From Anaerolineales bacterium (GTDB lineage Bacteria > Chloroflexota > Anaerolineae > Anaerolineales > UBA4823), in contig JAOAHK010000018.1 in assembly GCA_026415275.1 (NCBI GenBank), positions 1-15,770 on the forward strand: DNA of 15,770 nt, in the 5' to 3' direction. This document shows positions 7,642 to 15,566 of this stretch, piece after piece. Position 1 is the first letter of the stretch, and every line of letters starts with the position of its first letter. A model generated the notes under the pieces. The model saw only the letters and a program-made list of their open reading frames with translations. It ran no database searches and was not told the origin of the DNA. The translations under genes and the position numbers were made by a program.

Positions 7642-9741
7642 TTATTCCACCTCTATATCATAGGCTTGCGAAGTGTCATTGCCGAAAATATCAATGACCT
7701 TGACAAGGATGCGATATTTCCCAGGTTTGTCATAAGTGTGTTTCTCAGAGCTGAGAGGGAGGGTGCGATCTTTGAGTGTGCGATAGGCTACCCATCCTTG
7801 CATGAAAGAGTCATTCTGGAAGTTCCAGTCAATAGACCAGTAGTCAATGTAATCTGACCATTTGTGGATCTTTGCCCGTATATCCTCTGGGATTATTTCA
7901 TCCATATTAGGAGAGGCGAAATCCTTGAGTTCAATTTGTACAGTGCAATAGTCAAGTTTATGAATGACTGCCTCAAAGTAAGCTAACTCAAAGAATTTGA
8001 TGTCACCGCTCTCTACAGCTTGCTTCTCCATAACCTCGCGAGGAATTTGGAGCAAAATCAGCTTGATACCCTTCTCTTTAGCAATTTGGTGGATCAGACC
8101 CCCCTTGCGTAAGTCGTTATTGGGTCCAGCAAGACCCATTTCCCATTCCCATCCCAGAACGTGTAACTCTTTCTGGTTGAGTCTGGCACATTCATCAATC
8201 GCTTGACTTACTTCCTCGAAGGTTACCGGCGAATCTACGGCACCAATATGGACCATGGCCTTACCTTTCTTGCCATGGAGATTGACTAAGCCAGATACGG
8301 GTTGTGCGCCGTAAAGTTTAAGTATGAAGGCCAGATATTCATAAATAGCCTGCTTAATTTGAGCATCGTCGTTTTGATTGCCAAAGGTGACGCTAGACCA
8401 ATATTGACGCTCATACTTGCCGAGATTGAGAATGTCGAACGGTTTACAATTGGGTATCTCGAGCAGACGTTTGCGTGTTACATGGATTGCCCAGCGAGAA
8501 AGATCACAACCGATCCAACGGCGGCCAAGTTTTTCGGCTACGGCAAGTGTTGTACCGGAGCCGCAGAAGAAGTCGGCCACAATAGAAGATTTTTCAGAGG
8601 ACAGACGAATAATTCTTTCAAGAAGTCGTTCAGGTTTCTGTGTCTCGAAATTCTGCCATTCTGAGTCCTCCGTGTTCTTGCTGAGGCCTCGAAGCATTGT
8701 AATATCGCTCCAAATAGATTGAGGCGGAATTCCTTTCGATTCATCAAGATAACGTTTCTCGTAAGGTCTACCCGACTTTGAATAGTAAATACGGCCTTCT
8801 TTGTCTAATTGTTCCATTTTTTCTAGTGTGTAAGCCCAGTGGCGTCCTGGGGGAGGCATTATTCCCTTGAAAGGCTTGTCATTAGGATTTGTACCTGCGC
8901 CCGTTATGTCCGCCTTGTTAAAGTACCTAACTGTGCCCTTGGGAATAGGTATGCCAAGCCGGTTGACAATATTCTTGTCTGTGACTTCCTCATTACTATA
9001 CCAATTGCGCACAGTCGATTCGGGCAGAGGTTGATATTCTTCCTCTGGATTCCATATCCATTTTTCCCCTTTCGTGTAAAAAAAGATGATGTCATGAACC
9101 ACACCGCACCGATTGGGATCATTGTGTGCATCAGTGCGTTTCCATACTATGTCGTTTCTAAAAGAGCGAGGGCCAAATATCTCATCAAGTACAGGGCGTA
9201 AGTAATGGGCAACGTTTGGCCCCAGATGTATAAATAGCGCTCCTCGCTCGGAGAGGAGTTCGTAGATAAGCGAAAGCCTTTGGTAAAGCATAGTGAGATA
9301 TGAACTGAGCCCTCCAGCCCACGTGTCCCGATACGCTTTCTCTTCGAGAATTGATTGTTGTTTGAAAACCATTTCCCCCTCATCCCCAATTTGTGCCGTG
9401 AACGAAAAGTCTGCCCCCGTTGCAAATGGTGGATCAATATAGATAAGGTCTATTTTTCCGGCGAACTTATCGAGGAGAGAGCTCATGACCAATAGATTGT
9501 CGCCCCAAATGAGTTTGTTGTGCCAGCCATCTTCGAAAGTATCGCCCTCTTTTCCTTCCCAAGTATCAAACAAGGCAAACTGGTAACCGCGCTTTCTTGA
9601 CTCTCGCGTGGCGCGGCTTTCATTGACCCGTTCTACCACTTGAAAAGGCAAACTCATACGTGGGATTTCCCTGAGAGTGCCGTCCTCGTTATATTTACCT
9701 GGCCAGACTAATTCCACCTTACTAATCTCAATCTTTGCCAT
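7642..9741 (-). CDS. mod: Type III DNA methyltransferase, Mod subunit
   Basis: A 699-aa SAM-dependent adenine methylase that recognises the target site for both modification and cleavage with Res. The beta-class order is clear: LIYIDPPF (catalytic DPPF at 103-106), then TQKPERLLERII (367-378), then VADFFCGSGTT (388-398) followed by RRWIGCD for SAM binding. The stretch between about residues 200 and 365 would hold the target-recognition region. The C-terminal 50-60 residues (YDKPGKYRILVKVIDIFGND...) look like an added PKD/Ig-like beta-sandwich. The ATG at 9741 is preferred over an in-frame ATG at 9783, because AGGAG lies 7 bases before it and the longer form would run into the preceding gene. 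It begins 10 bases after the helicase-nuclease stop and ends two bases before res. Confidence 0.92.
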   Translation of the reverse strand: MAKIEISKVELVWPGKYNEDGTLREIPRMSLPFQVVERVNESRATRESRKRGYQFALFDTWEGKEGDTFEDGWHNKLIWGDNLLVMSSLLDKFAGKIDLIYIDPPFATGADFSFTAQIGDEGEMVFKQQSILEEKAYRDTWAGGLSSYLTMLYQRLSLIYELLSERGALFIHLGPNVAHYLRPVLDEIFGPRSFRNDIVWKRTDAHNDPNRCGVVHDIIFFYTKGEKWIWNPEEEYQPLPESTVRNWYSNEEVTDKNIVNRLGIPIPKGTVRYFNKADITGAGTNPNDKPFKGIMPPPGRHWAYTLEKMEQLDKEGRIYYSKSGRPYEKRYLDESKGIPPQSIWSDITMLRGLSKNTEDSEWQNFETQKPERLLERIIRLSSEKSSIVADFFCGSGTTLAVAEKLGRRWIGCDLSRWAIHVTRKRLLEIPNCKPFDILNLGKYERQYWSSVTFGNQNDDAQIKQAIYEYLAFILKLYGAQPVSGLVNLHGKKGKAMVHIGAVDSPVTFEEVSQAIDECARLNQKELHVLGWEWEMGLAGPNNDLRKGGLIHQIAKEKGIKLILLQIPREVMEKQAVESGDIKFFELAYFEAVIHKLDYCTVQIELKDFASPNMDEIIPEDIRAKIHKWSDYIDYWSIDWNFQNDSFMQGWVAYRTLKDRTLPLSSEKHTYDKPGKYRILVKVIDIFGNDTSQAYDIEVE

Positions 9742-9751
9742 TTTGTTTCTC

Positions 9752-12604
9752 CTAGTTTGGTTTTGCAATGATTCCGTCTGCATGGCACAAGAGTCTAAGA
9801 TCGCATTCTGTACAGATTTTGGACTCTGGGGGAGCTTGTATATTGAAATCTTTGGATTGGATGCGATGCACTATGGCGTCAAAGTATCTTCCAGCTTCTT
9901 CTACCTTAGTTGGGTTATAAGGTAAAACCATCAAAGCGTCCTCTAGTGATGGTTCTGAGGTCCAATACAAGAGCAGTCGGTCTACTCGCTCCCCGTATCG
10001 TTGTTCTAAGATATAAGCGTAAGTATTGAGTTGGTGTTCGTAAGCATCTATAAATTTCTGATTGTCTTTTGGCCGAGGAGATGTCTTGAAGTCGAGCAGT
10101 TCCAATTTCCCGTCATTGCCCAAAAGTAAGTCAATCTTTCCAACCAGTATGTAATTCTCTTTTTCCAGAGAGACATCTACCTCGATATCAATAATTCGGC
10201 GCATTCTCTCGCGGTTCTGAGAGAAGTAATTCATAACTTGCCTAAAGGCCGCTTCTTTGGTTTCTTCTCCAATAAGGCGAACATCACTTGTTGCTAGAAA
10301 ACGGTAAGTTCGCTCGAAAATATCGCGGATTGTTCTGTCGTTGAGTATGTCCATTTTCCCATCAAGGACAATGCGGTGAATATCCTCGATGGTTTGATGC
10401 ACAAGTGACCCGAAAAAGATAACAGCTGAACGGGAGGGAGCGAAATCGTATTCTCGGAAGAACTGATATTGTCGAGGGCAGGTCTCATACACCTTGAGGT
10501 CACCAGTAAAACTGTAATTTTTCTTAGCGGGTATGCGCTCCCGTAACCTAAAGCGCTGAGCAGCAAGCTGTTCTTTTTGCACATACGGCCATTGGGGTAA
10601 TCCGTCCCAGATTGGCCTGAAGTGTTCCTGGGGTGTTTCGTGAGTAGTAAGCACAAGCACTTTTTGAGCTCGTGAGAATGCGACATAGTGCAGGCGCATC
10701 TGATCGAAAAGGGCAATGCGATCTTCTGGCTCAAATGGGGGACGATTGTAAAATGGGGCCAGAACACGGTCAATGTTTTGGGAGCTTGATAATTTTGTAC
10801 TCAGTGAGCCAACAATGACGATGGGGAACTCCAGCCCTTTTGCTTGGTGAATCGTCATGATTTGCACATGACCTTTCGGAATAGGGCGATCTGGGTTCTC
10901 ATATTCATTAATCCCCGTGTGGTAAAGCAGGTTGAAGAAACTGTTGAAAAGATGGAAACGCAATCTCTCACGGTTGTTATGAGTAACTACTGTGTAATGG
11001 TAGTACTTCTGAAAAACATTCAGCAGTTGGGAGAAAATAGCCAGATTGCGTGCCGCGTTCTCGTTTTTTGTGTAACTCTTGAAGGGTTCAAGGGATAACA
11101 ATTGGTAAAAGTAATCTGCTGGGCGCATGTCTAGGGATTCGCCTTCACGCAGATGTTCAATTTCGTTGCGCCATTTGGCAAGGGCTTGCGCCAGTGGGCT
11201 GGGGTAAGCAAAGCGTTTAGCAAGTTTCACGAGTGAATCGTCAACATATTTTGCAAGCTCTGATGAAGGACCAACAGTTTCACCACGTTTGTCGTCCCAC
11301 CCGAAAATAGTAGCAAAACATGCAATCAAATCGCGCACTTCTAGATTATCAAAATAGGTTCGCGCTCGAGGACAAAAAAATGGGATACCTCGCTTATCAA
11401 GGGCATTCAGATAATGACCGCTATGTTCTTTGCGGACACTGTGAAGAAGGAGTGCTATTTGGCTGTAGTCTTCGATGATCTCGTTCTCTTTTAAGAAAAC
11501 TACAAGGTCCACAAATCGCCGTGCTTCGTCTTCAGCGTTTGTACCCCATACAGAAAAGACAGCCGGATATTCTGGGTGCTCTGCTTTAGAGTCCGGCTGG
11601 ATGAATTTATCATAACGAAAGGGACGCCCTTTTGGGTTAGACCAATTAGCCGAACGCATCCAGTGGTCGTACTTTTCAATGATCTGTTTGTGTGAGCGAT
11701 AATTGGTGACCAGATGTACCACTTTGCATTCCGGTACCCTATCGGGGAATTCGAGAATATTGCGCACGGTGGCGCCACGGAACCGGTAGAGGCTTTGGTC
11801 TTCGTCGCCTACAACACATAAATTGCGTGTTCGCTCGGTTAGTTTCAGCAGAATCTGTTCTTGGATATAGTTGGTATCTTGATATTCATCGACTATAACG
11901 TAGCGAATATTTTGTGTGATGGTATGTGATAATTCGGGGTCTAATAGTAGTTTATAGGCAAGAATCTCAAGGTGGGCAAAATCAACCTTGTTGTTTTCAA
12001 GGAGACAATCCCGATATGCGACATAAGCGCGTCCCAGGTCCCTCAAAAAAGATTTGTCGGTTGTTTTCTGGAGATCTTCGGGGTCAATCAGTTCTTCGGC
12101 AATTTTGTTGAAGTACTCACTAACGCCCTTAATGGCATCCCAACGGATCGACCAGCGTCCCAAGTATTTGTTCTCTATAGGTTCACCAACGATATCATCG
12201 AAATGTTCGTAAATGAAGAGCAATTGGGTAAGATCGTCAAGAATTTCATAATTATGACCAATTTGTGTTCGGTGGCGATATTGTTGGAGGAGTTTGTTAC
12301 ATAAACCGTGGATGGTGGAAATATGCAGTTGGGATAAATCGCCCCTGTAATTCACTTTTTGCGCAGCTGCTGCCAAGCGATCTCGCATCTCATAGGCTGC
12401 TTTTTCCGTAAATGTGCAGAGAACAAGATTTTGAGGTTGTGCTCGGTCTAAAAGCAGTAGATTGAGCGCTCTAAGTATAATGCTATAGGTTTTTCCAGAA
12501 CCGGGGCCCGCAATAACAAGCAATGGCCCATCAAGGTGTCCTACTACAGATTGTTGCGACTCGCTGAGGTCAGGAAAGTGTTGCAGTATTCGGGGATCTA
12601 TCAT
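9752..12604 (-). CDS. UvrD-like helicase fused to a Cas4/AddB-like nuclease
   Basis: A 950-aa superfamily 1A helicase-nuclease. Helicase motifs: AGPGSGKT (residues 32-39), DEYQDT (239-244), GDEDQSLYRFRGA (266-278), TNYRS (300-304), and TIHQAKGLEFPIVIV for motif V. The C-terminal nuclease has the RecB/AddB/Cas4 signature: His 736 in HQTIEDIH, Asp 825 in GKID, Asp 838 and Lys 840 in LLDFKTS, and Gln 858/Tyr 862 in QLNTYAY. Four cysteines, one in YETCPRQ (709) and three as C-x2-C-x5-C (931, 934, 940), frame the nuclease as in Fe-S enzymes such as AddB and Cas4. It therefore probably unwinds and degrades DNA ends. ATG at 12604 is chosen; a TTG at 12661 would add 19 residues, but that stretch holds a perfect hairpin and lies right after a promoter, so it is more likely leader. 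It is first in the type III operon and could be mistaken for a housekeeping recombination enzyme, except that no AddA partner is beside it. Confidence 0.88.
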   Translation of the reverse strand: MIDPRILQHFPDLSESQQSVVGHLDGPLLVIAGPGSGKTYSIILRALNLLLLDRAQPQNLVLCTFTEKAAYEMRDRLAAAAQKVNYRGDLSQLHISTIHGLCNKLLQQYRHRTQIGHNYEILDDLTQLLFIYEHFDDIVGEPIENKYLGRWSIRWDAIKGVSEYFNKIAEELIDPEDLQKTTDKSFLRDLGRAYVAYRDCLLENNKVDFAHLEILAYKLLLDPELSHTITQNIRYVIVDEYQDTNYIQEQILLKLTERTRNLCVVGDEDQSLYRFRGATVRNILEFPDRVPECKVVHLVTNYRSHKQIIEKYDHWMRSANWSNPKGRPFRYDKFIQPDSKAEHPEYPAVFSVWGTNAEDEARRFVDLVVFLKENEIIEDYSQIALLLHSVRKEHSGHYLNALDKRGIPFFCPRARTYFDNLEVRDLIACFATIFGWDDKRGETVGPSSELAKYVDDSLVKLAKRFAYPSPLAQALAKWRNEIEHLREGESLDMRPADYFYQLLSLEPFKSYTKNENAARNLAIFSQLLNVFQKYYHYTVVTHNNRERLRFHLFNSFFNLLYHTGINEYENPDRPIPKGHVQIMTIHQAKGLEFPIVIVGSLSTKLSSSQNIDRVLAPFYNRPPFEPEDRIALFDQMRLHYVAFSRAQKVLVLTTHETPQEHFRPIWDGLPQWPYVQKEQLAAQRFRLRERIPAKKNYSFTGDLKVYETCPRQYQFFREYDFAPSRSAVIFFGSLVHQTIEDIHRIVLDGKMDILNDRTIRDIFERTYRFLATSDVRLIGEETKEAAFRQVMNYFSQNRERMRRIIDIEVDVSLEKENYILVGKIDLLLGNDGKLELLDFKTSPRPKDNQKFIDAYEHQLNTYAYILEQRYGERVDRLLLYWTSEPSLEDALMVLPYNPTKVEEAGRYFDAIVHRIQSKDFNIQAPPESKICTECDLRLLCHADGIIAKPN

Positions 12605-12631
12605 TAGCCCTGGAGTATCAATACGGATTTT

Positions 12632-12658
12632 CCCTATCAAAAATTTCAAATGATAGGG
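12632..12658 (-). promoter_or_regulatory. Hairpin in the 5' leader of the helicase-nuclease operon
   Basis: CCCTATCA and TGATAGGG (12632-12639 and 12651-12658) are perfect 8-bp inverted arms around an 11-base A/T-rich loop. They lie between the -10 box and the chosen ATG at 12604. In DNA it could be an operator, in RNA a leader hairpin. It supports starting the protein downstream of it. Confidence 0.4.
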
Positions 12659-12675
12659 CAAGACTACTAACAGCG

Positions 12676-12705
12676 ATTATACGCGAGTCGGTGCACTTGG
12701 GTTAA
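12676..12705 (-). promoter_or_regulatory. Promoter of the type III / helicase-nuclease operon
   Basis: On the minus strand TATAAT (12676-12681) is a perfect -10 box. 18 bases upstream, TTAACC (12700-12705) is a weak -35 box that sits in the palindrome GGGTTAACCC (12699-12708). A perfect -10 with a weak -35 inside a palindrome suggests control by a bound regulator. The insertion sequence begins only 26 bases beyond the -35. Confidence 0.5.
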
Positions 12706-12721
12706 CCCTGGCCTAAAGTGA

Positions 12722-12731
12722 GTATTTCGTT
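12722..12731. repeat. Left copy of 10-bp target-site duplication
   Basis: GTATTTCGTT directly abuts the left inverted repeat and is repeated exactly at 14039-14048 beside the right one, as expected for ISAs1-family insertion. Confidence 0.9.
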
Positions 12732-14038
12732 GATGGCATTCTCAAAGTTCCTTGACAAATAAATAAAAAGGGTCCTCTTCGGTAAAATTGGGAGCGCAAA
12801 CAACCCCAACACCGAGGAGGACGACATGGAGTATAGCACACTTCGGCCCTGGCAGGAGATCAACGAAAACGGCGTCATCTACGATGCAAGCAGTTTGTAT
12901 GCCTATTTTCAAAGGATTAGCGACCCGCGCAAGGCGCGCGGCAAGCGTTATCATCTAACGACCCTGTTGGCGCTCATCTTTTTGGGGAAATTGAGTGGGC
13001 AGGACACGCCGGTTGAGATAGCCGATTGGGCAAGCAATCACGCGGAAGCATTGGCCAGACACTTGAAATTGAAACGAACCCGGATGCCGCACCACAACAC
13101 CATTCGTCGGGTGTTCCAGAACATTTTGGACGAAGCCGAATTCGACCGGCTGATGCGCGACTATCAACGGCAAGCGGTCAAGGGTGGAGAGCAGCTGGCG
13201 ATGGATGGCAAGACCTTGCGCGGCACGCGGCTCGCCGCTGAAGAGCTAGCCGATCAGGTGTTGAGCGTGTACGATGTTGATGAACAGTGCGTGATGGCTC
13301 AAATCGCCGTGGATCGGAAGGAAAACGAGATCGTAGCGGCTCCGCGGGCTTTGGAACAAGTGGCAATCGCAGGGAAAATTATCACGGGCGATGCCATGCA
13401 TGCCCAACGAGCGCTTTCGGCCCAGATTGTTGCCCGCGGCGGAGACTATCTGTGGGTGGTGAAGGAAAACCAGGAGCGCTTGTATCGGGATATTGAGCGC
13501 TTGTTTGCCCCGGACAAGCCCAAACCAGGCTTTGGGCGGACCACCACCGACTTTCTGCAGGCGGAAACCGTCAACAAGGGACATGGACGCATTGAGAAAC
13601 GGCAGATACAAACCAGCACCATGCTCAATGACTATCTCGATTGGCCCGGTCTGAAGCAAGTCTATCGGATGGAGCGCCATTTTACCTGGATACGCCAGGG
13701 GAAAGCGATCAAGACCAGCCGGGAGGTGGAGTACGGCATCACCAGCCTGTCGCGAGAAAAAGCCTTGCCCAAGCGGCTGCTGCAAGTCAGACGGAAGCAT
13801 TGGCAGATTGAAACCGGTTTGCATTATCGGCGGGATGTGACCTTCCGCGAAGACGCCACCCGCATGACAAAAGGAGCCGCTGGGCGAATTCTGGCGATCA
13901 TCCATAACGTTGTCCTGGCTTTGATTAGGCGGGCCGGTTTTCAGAATGCGGCTCAGGCGCGCCGATGGTTCGCGGGACATGTCGACCAGGCTTTTGCCCT
14001 GTTGACCACCGGAAATTCCCGACTTTGAGAAAGCCATG
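12732..14038. mobile_element. Complete ISAs1-family insertion sequence, 1307 bp
   Basis: Bounded by imperfect 17-bp terminal inverted repeats (12732-12748 and 14022-14038; 15 of 17 match, with core TTCTCAAAGT) and flanked by an identical 10-bp duplication. It carries a single full-length transposase gene, whose stop codon lies inside the right repeat. Exact duplication, intact ORF and near-identical ends point to a recent, probably still mobile copy. It lies between the type III operon promoter and the upstream regulator gene. Confidence 0.92.
12826..14028 (+). CDS. ISAs1-family DDE transposase
   Basis: A 400-aa transposase that cuts and rejoins the ends of its own element. The N-terminal region (DPRKARGKRYHLTTLLALIF, residues 33-52) is the ISAs1-type DDE_Tnp_1-associated segment. 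The RNase-H-like catalytic triad is visible: Asp 127 in AMDGKTLRG, Asp 189 in IITGDAMHAQ, and Glu 329 in HWQIE, followed by a helical tail HYRRDVTFREDATR. Length matches the family, with no stop or shift. The start is supported by GAGGAGG upstream of ATG 12826. A TTGACA at 12752-12757 lies near the left end, but no -10 box is correctly spaced from it, so the promoter is unclear. The long open frame on the opposite strand (13246-14037) is a shadow. Confidence 0.95.
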   Translation: MEYSTLRPWQEINENGVIYDASSLYAYFQRISDPRKARGKRYHLTTLLALIFLGKLSGQDTPVEIADWASNHAEALARHLKLKRTRMPHHNTIRRVFQNILDEAEFDRLMRDYQRQAVKGGEQLAMDGKTLRGTRLAAEELADQVLSVYDVDEQCVMAQIAVDRKENEIVAAPRALEQVAIAGKIITGDAMHAQRALSAQIVARGGDYLWVVKENQERLYRDIERLFAPDKPKPGFGRTTTDFLQAETVNKGHGRIEKRQIQTSTMLNDYLDWPGLKQVYRMERHFTWIRQGKAIKTSREVEYGITSLSREKALPKRLLQVRRKHWQIETGLHYRRDVTFREDATRMTKGAAGRILAIIHNVVLALIRRAGFQNAAQARRWFAGHVDQAFALLTTGNSRL

Positions 14039-14048
14039 GTATTTCGTT
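14039..14048. repeat. Right copy of 10-bp target-site duplication
   Basis: GTATTTCGTT, identical to 12722-12731, follows the right inverted repeat. Joining the two flanks rebuilds the original spacer between the regulator gene and the type III promoter. Confidence 0.9.
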
Positions 14049-14200
14049 ATGTGACTATACCATTGGAGATCTCTAGAATTTACAATTGATTACAATTTGC
14101 TGTTTTATCAGTGGGGCCTCTTTGGACATCGCACTTACAAGCTCTTGTTTTTATTATATTTTGGTGCAAATGAGTCTTGCCGGGAGATTATAAGTGATCT

Positions 14201-15235
14201 CTAGGTTTCAGAAATTGGGTGAGACAAAAATCGCAAAAGTGGCAAAAACCACCAGATCCCCAACTGAACCAAAATCATAATGATTGCGAGAAGAATCTCT
14301 ATGCCGCGAGCTACTCGTAGGTGATGTGGCATGCTGTTGAATGCTTCAGGTGGAGCCATAAATAGAATAAGGTTCATTGCTATTCCAATTAACACAACTA
14401 AGCTGATGCCTAAGACAGAAACCTGCATAATAGAGATTGCCATTTGGTGTTCATCACGGTTTTTGAAGTTTATAACTTTGCGGTTGACCAGGTCTATATT
14501 TGGGAGTATCCAGGAGGGTCCTCGTGAAAAAATCAAGATGGCTGTGACAATTCCGCCTAGTGAATTGAGGACCGGGGCAATGATCCCTGGTTGGTGAAAA
14601 AGGGTTATAAGAGTGATACCAGATAGTATGGACATAAAAAGAACAAATGTTGCCCGCCAAAACAATGGTTTTATGAAACGAAAACTCAAGAATATCAAGC
14701 CGCAGAGCAATACAGGTAGTATTAAACCTTTCCAGTTGACATCAGCGACGTTGAGAAAATCCCACACTAGATTGCGCCAGAACTCTAGAACAAAAAGGTA
14801 GACTCCCCAAAAAAGCACTTGAATGTATTCAAAGTTTTGAGGTGCTAGTGCACTGCCAAAGGCTGTTTTTGGAGGTTCTGTGTCTGTGGTACTTGGGGAT
14901 TTAGTGCCGAATATAAAGCGGAGCTCCCCTTCGGATAATTTTTTGTAGCCAGCCTCATCTAATACTATCTGCGCGTCTTCGGGCGTTAGGCACCCGTTCT
15001 TCTCATGAAAAAACTTAAGCAACGCGATTAGATTTTCTCTAGAAGGACGCCGTTTACCTGTTTCCACTTTGCTCCAAAAGCTTTCATCGAAGCATCCAAT
15101 ACCTTGTTCAGCGAGATTATCTAACAATTCTCTTTGGGTTTTTATGCCAGCTTCAAGACGTATGTGGCGCAGGTGTTTGCCTAGACTTTGATATCGTGTT
15201 TCGGTTCTTGACTTAATTGTCATTTTTCTGACCAT
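14201..15235 (-). CDS. Membrane-anchored XRE-type HTH regulator
   Basis: A 344-aa protein joining an N-terminal DNA-binding domain to a membrane domain. Residues about 18-80 (SLGKHLRHIRLEAGIKTQRE, then ESFWSKVETGKRRPS and ENLIALLKFF) follow the Cro/XRE helix-turn-helix pattern. After a Ser/Thr/Pro-rich linker (112-125), hydrophobic segments at about 171-189, 195-214, 218-237, 268-293 and 311-334 predict five membrane helices, with a possible sixth amphipathic one at 137-158. ATG 15235 is chosen because GAAGGA precedes it by a good distance; ATG 15223 is the alternative. It diverges from the 76-aa peptide gene, whose promoter region it probably binds. Tethering suggests that it senses a membrane or extracellular signal, possibly the peptide itself; that is inference. 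No partner kinase or sigma factor is seen. Confidence 0.75.
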   Translation of the reverse strand: MVRKMTIKSRTETRYQSLGKHLRHIRLEAGIKTQRELLDNLAEQGIGCFDESFWSKVETGKRRPSRENLIALLKFFHEKNGCLTPEDAQIVLDEAGYKKLSEGELRFIFGTKSPSTTDTEPPKTAFGSALAPQNFEYIQVLFWGVYLFVLEFWRNLVWDFLNVADVNWKGLILPVLLCGLIFLSFRFIKPLFWRATFVLFMSILSGITLITLFHQPGIIAPVLNSLGGIVTAILIFSRGPSWILPNIDLVNRKVINFKNRDEHQMAISIMQVSVLGISLVVLIGIAMNLILFMAPPEAFNSMPHHLRVARGIEILLAIIMILVQLGIWWFLPLLRFLSHPISET

Positions 15236-15268
15236 GGGCAGTCCTTCGTTTGCTCAATCCTGAATAGT

Positions 15269-15274
15269 ATTATA
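15269..15274 (-). promoter_or_regulatory. -10 box of the HTH-membrane regulator gene
   Basis: TATAAT on the minus strand lies 34 bases before the regulator ATG. No good -35 is found at 16-18 bases, so activation or self-control is possible. An inverted pair AGAGG/CCTCT (15288-15308) lies upstream in the shared intergenic stretch and could be an operator, on weak evidence. Confidence 0.3.
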
Positions 15275-15335
15275 GACAATAGGAGATAGAGGTTTACCAT
15301 AGTCCTCTGGTTAGTATTGTGAGGAGGTGTGTACA

Positions 15336-15566
15336 ATGGCAACTGGGTTTGGTGAGTGTTTCTTTAGTAGTGTGGTGGAGGCTGCCGCAGAAACGGTTCT
15401 GGAAAAGGCTGTAGAGTACGTAGGTATAAGTTTCGGCGGCCCCTTGGGGCTTCTAGCAGCCATTGCGATTGGAACAATTGCATGCCAGTCACGGTCCAGC
15501 AAGAGCAACGCCGCTGAGGATGATTACAGTTGTGGTTGTAGCTATAGTTACGATGAAGGTTATTGA
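15336..15566 (+). CDS. Small hydrophobic, cysteine-containing peptide of unknown function
   Basis: A 76-aa protein with three parts. The first is a helical N-terminal region (VVEAAAETVLEKAVEYVG, residues 13-30). The second is a Gly/Ala-rich hydrophobic stretch (GGPLGLLAAIAIGTIAC, 34-50) that could be one membrane helix or a leader-type segment. The third is a short tail rich in Ser, Tyr, Asp and Cys ending DYSCGCSYSYDEGY, with cysteines at 66 and 68. ATG 15336 is preferred to GTG 15327, because GAGGAGG (15321-15327) sits 8 bases upstream and the GTG lies inside it. Composition resembles bacteriocin precursors, small membrane toxins or signal peptides, but there is no clear double-glycine leader, modification enzyme or exporter here, so no function is assigned. 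It diverges from the regulator and a terminator follows. Confidence 0.6.
   Translation: MATGFGECFFSSVVEAAAETVLEKAVEYVGISFGGPLGLLAAIAIGTIACQSRSSKSNAAEDDYSCGCSYSYDEGY

Noticed and set aside
9742..9783. N-terminal extension of Mod from ATG 9783
   Set aside because: It overlaps the end of the helicase-nuclease gene and lacks a ribosome-binding site, whereas ATG 9741 has AGGAG at the right distance.
12605..12661. TTG start adding 19 residues to the helicase-nuclease
   Set aside because: The stretch contains a perfect inverted repeat, has no ribosome-binding site upstream of the TTG and lies very close to the -10 box.
12752..12757. TTGACA as transposase promoter
   Set aside because: No -10 box at 16-18 bases; the nearest TAAAAT is 25 bases away.
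13246..14037. 263-aa frame opposite the transposase
   Set aside because: Shadow of the ISAs1 transposase; no start signal or recognisable domain.
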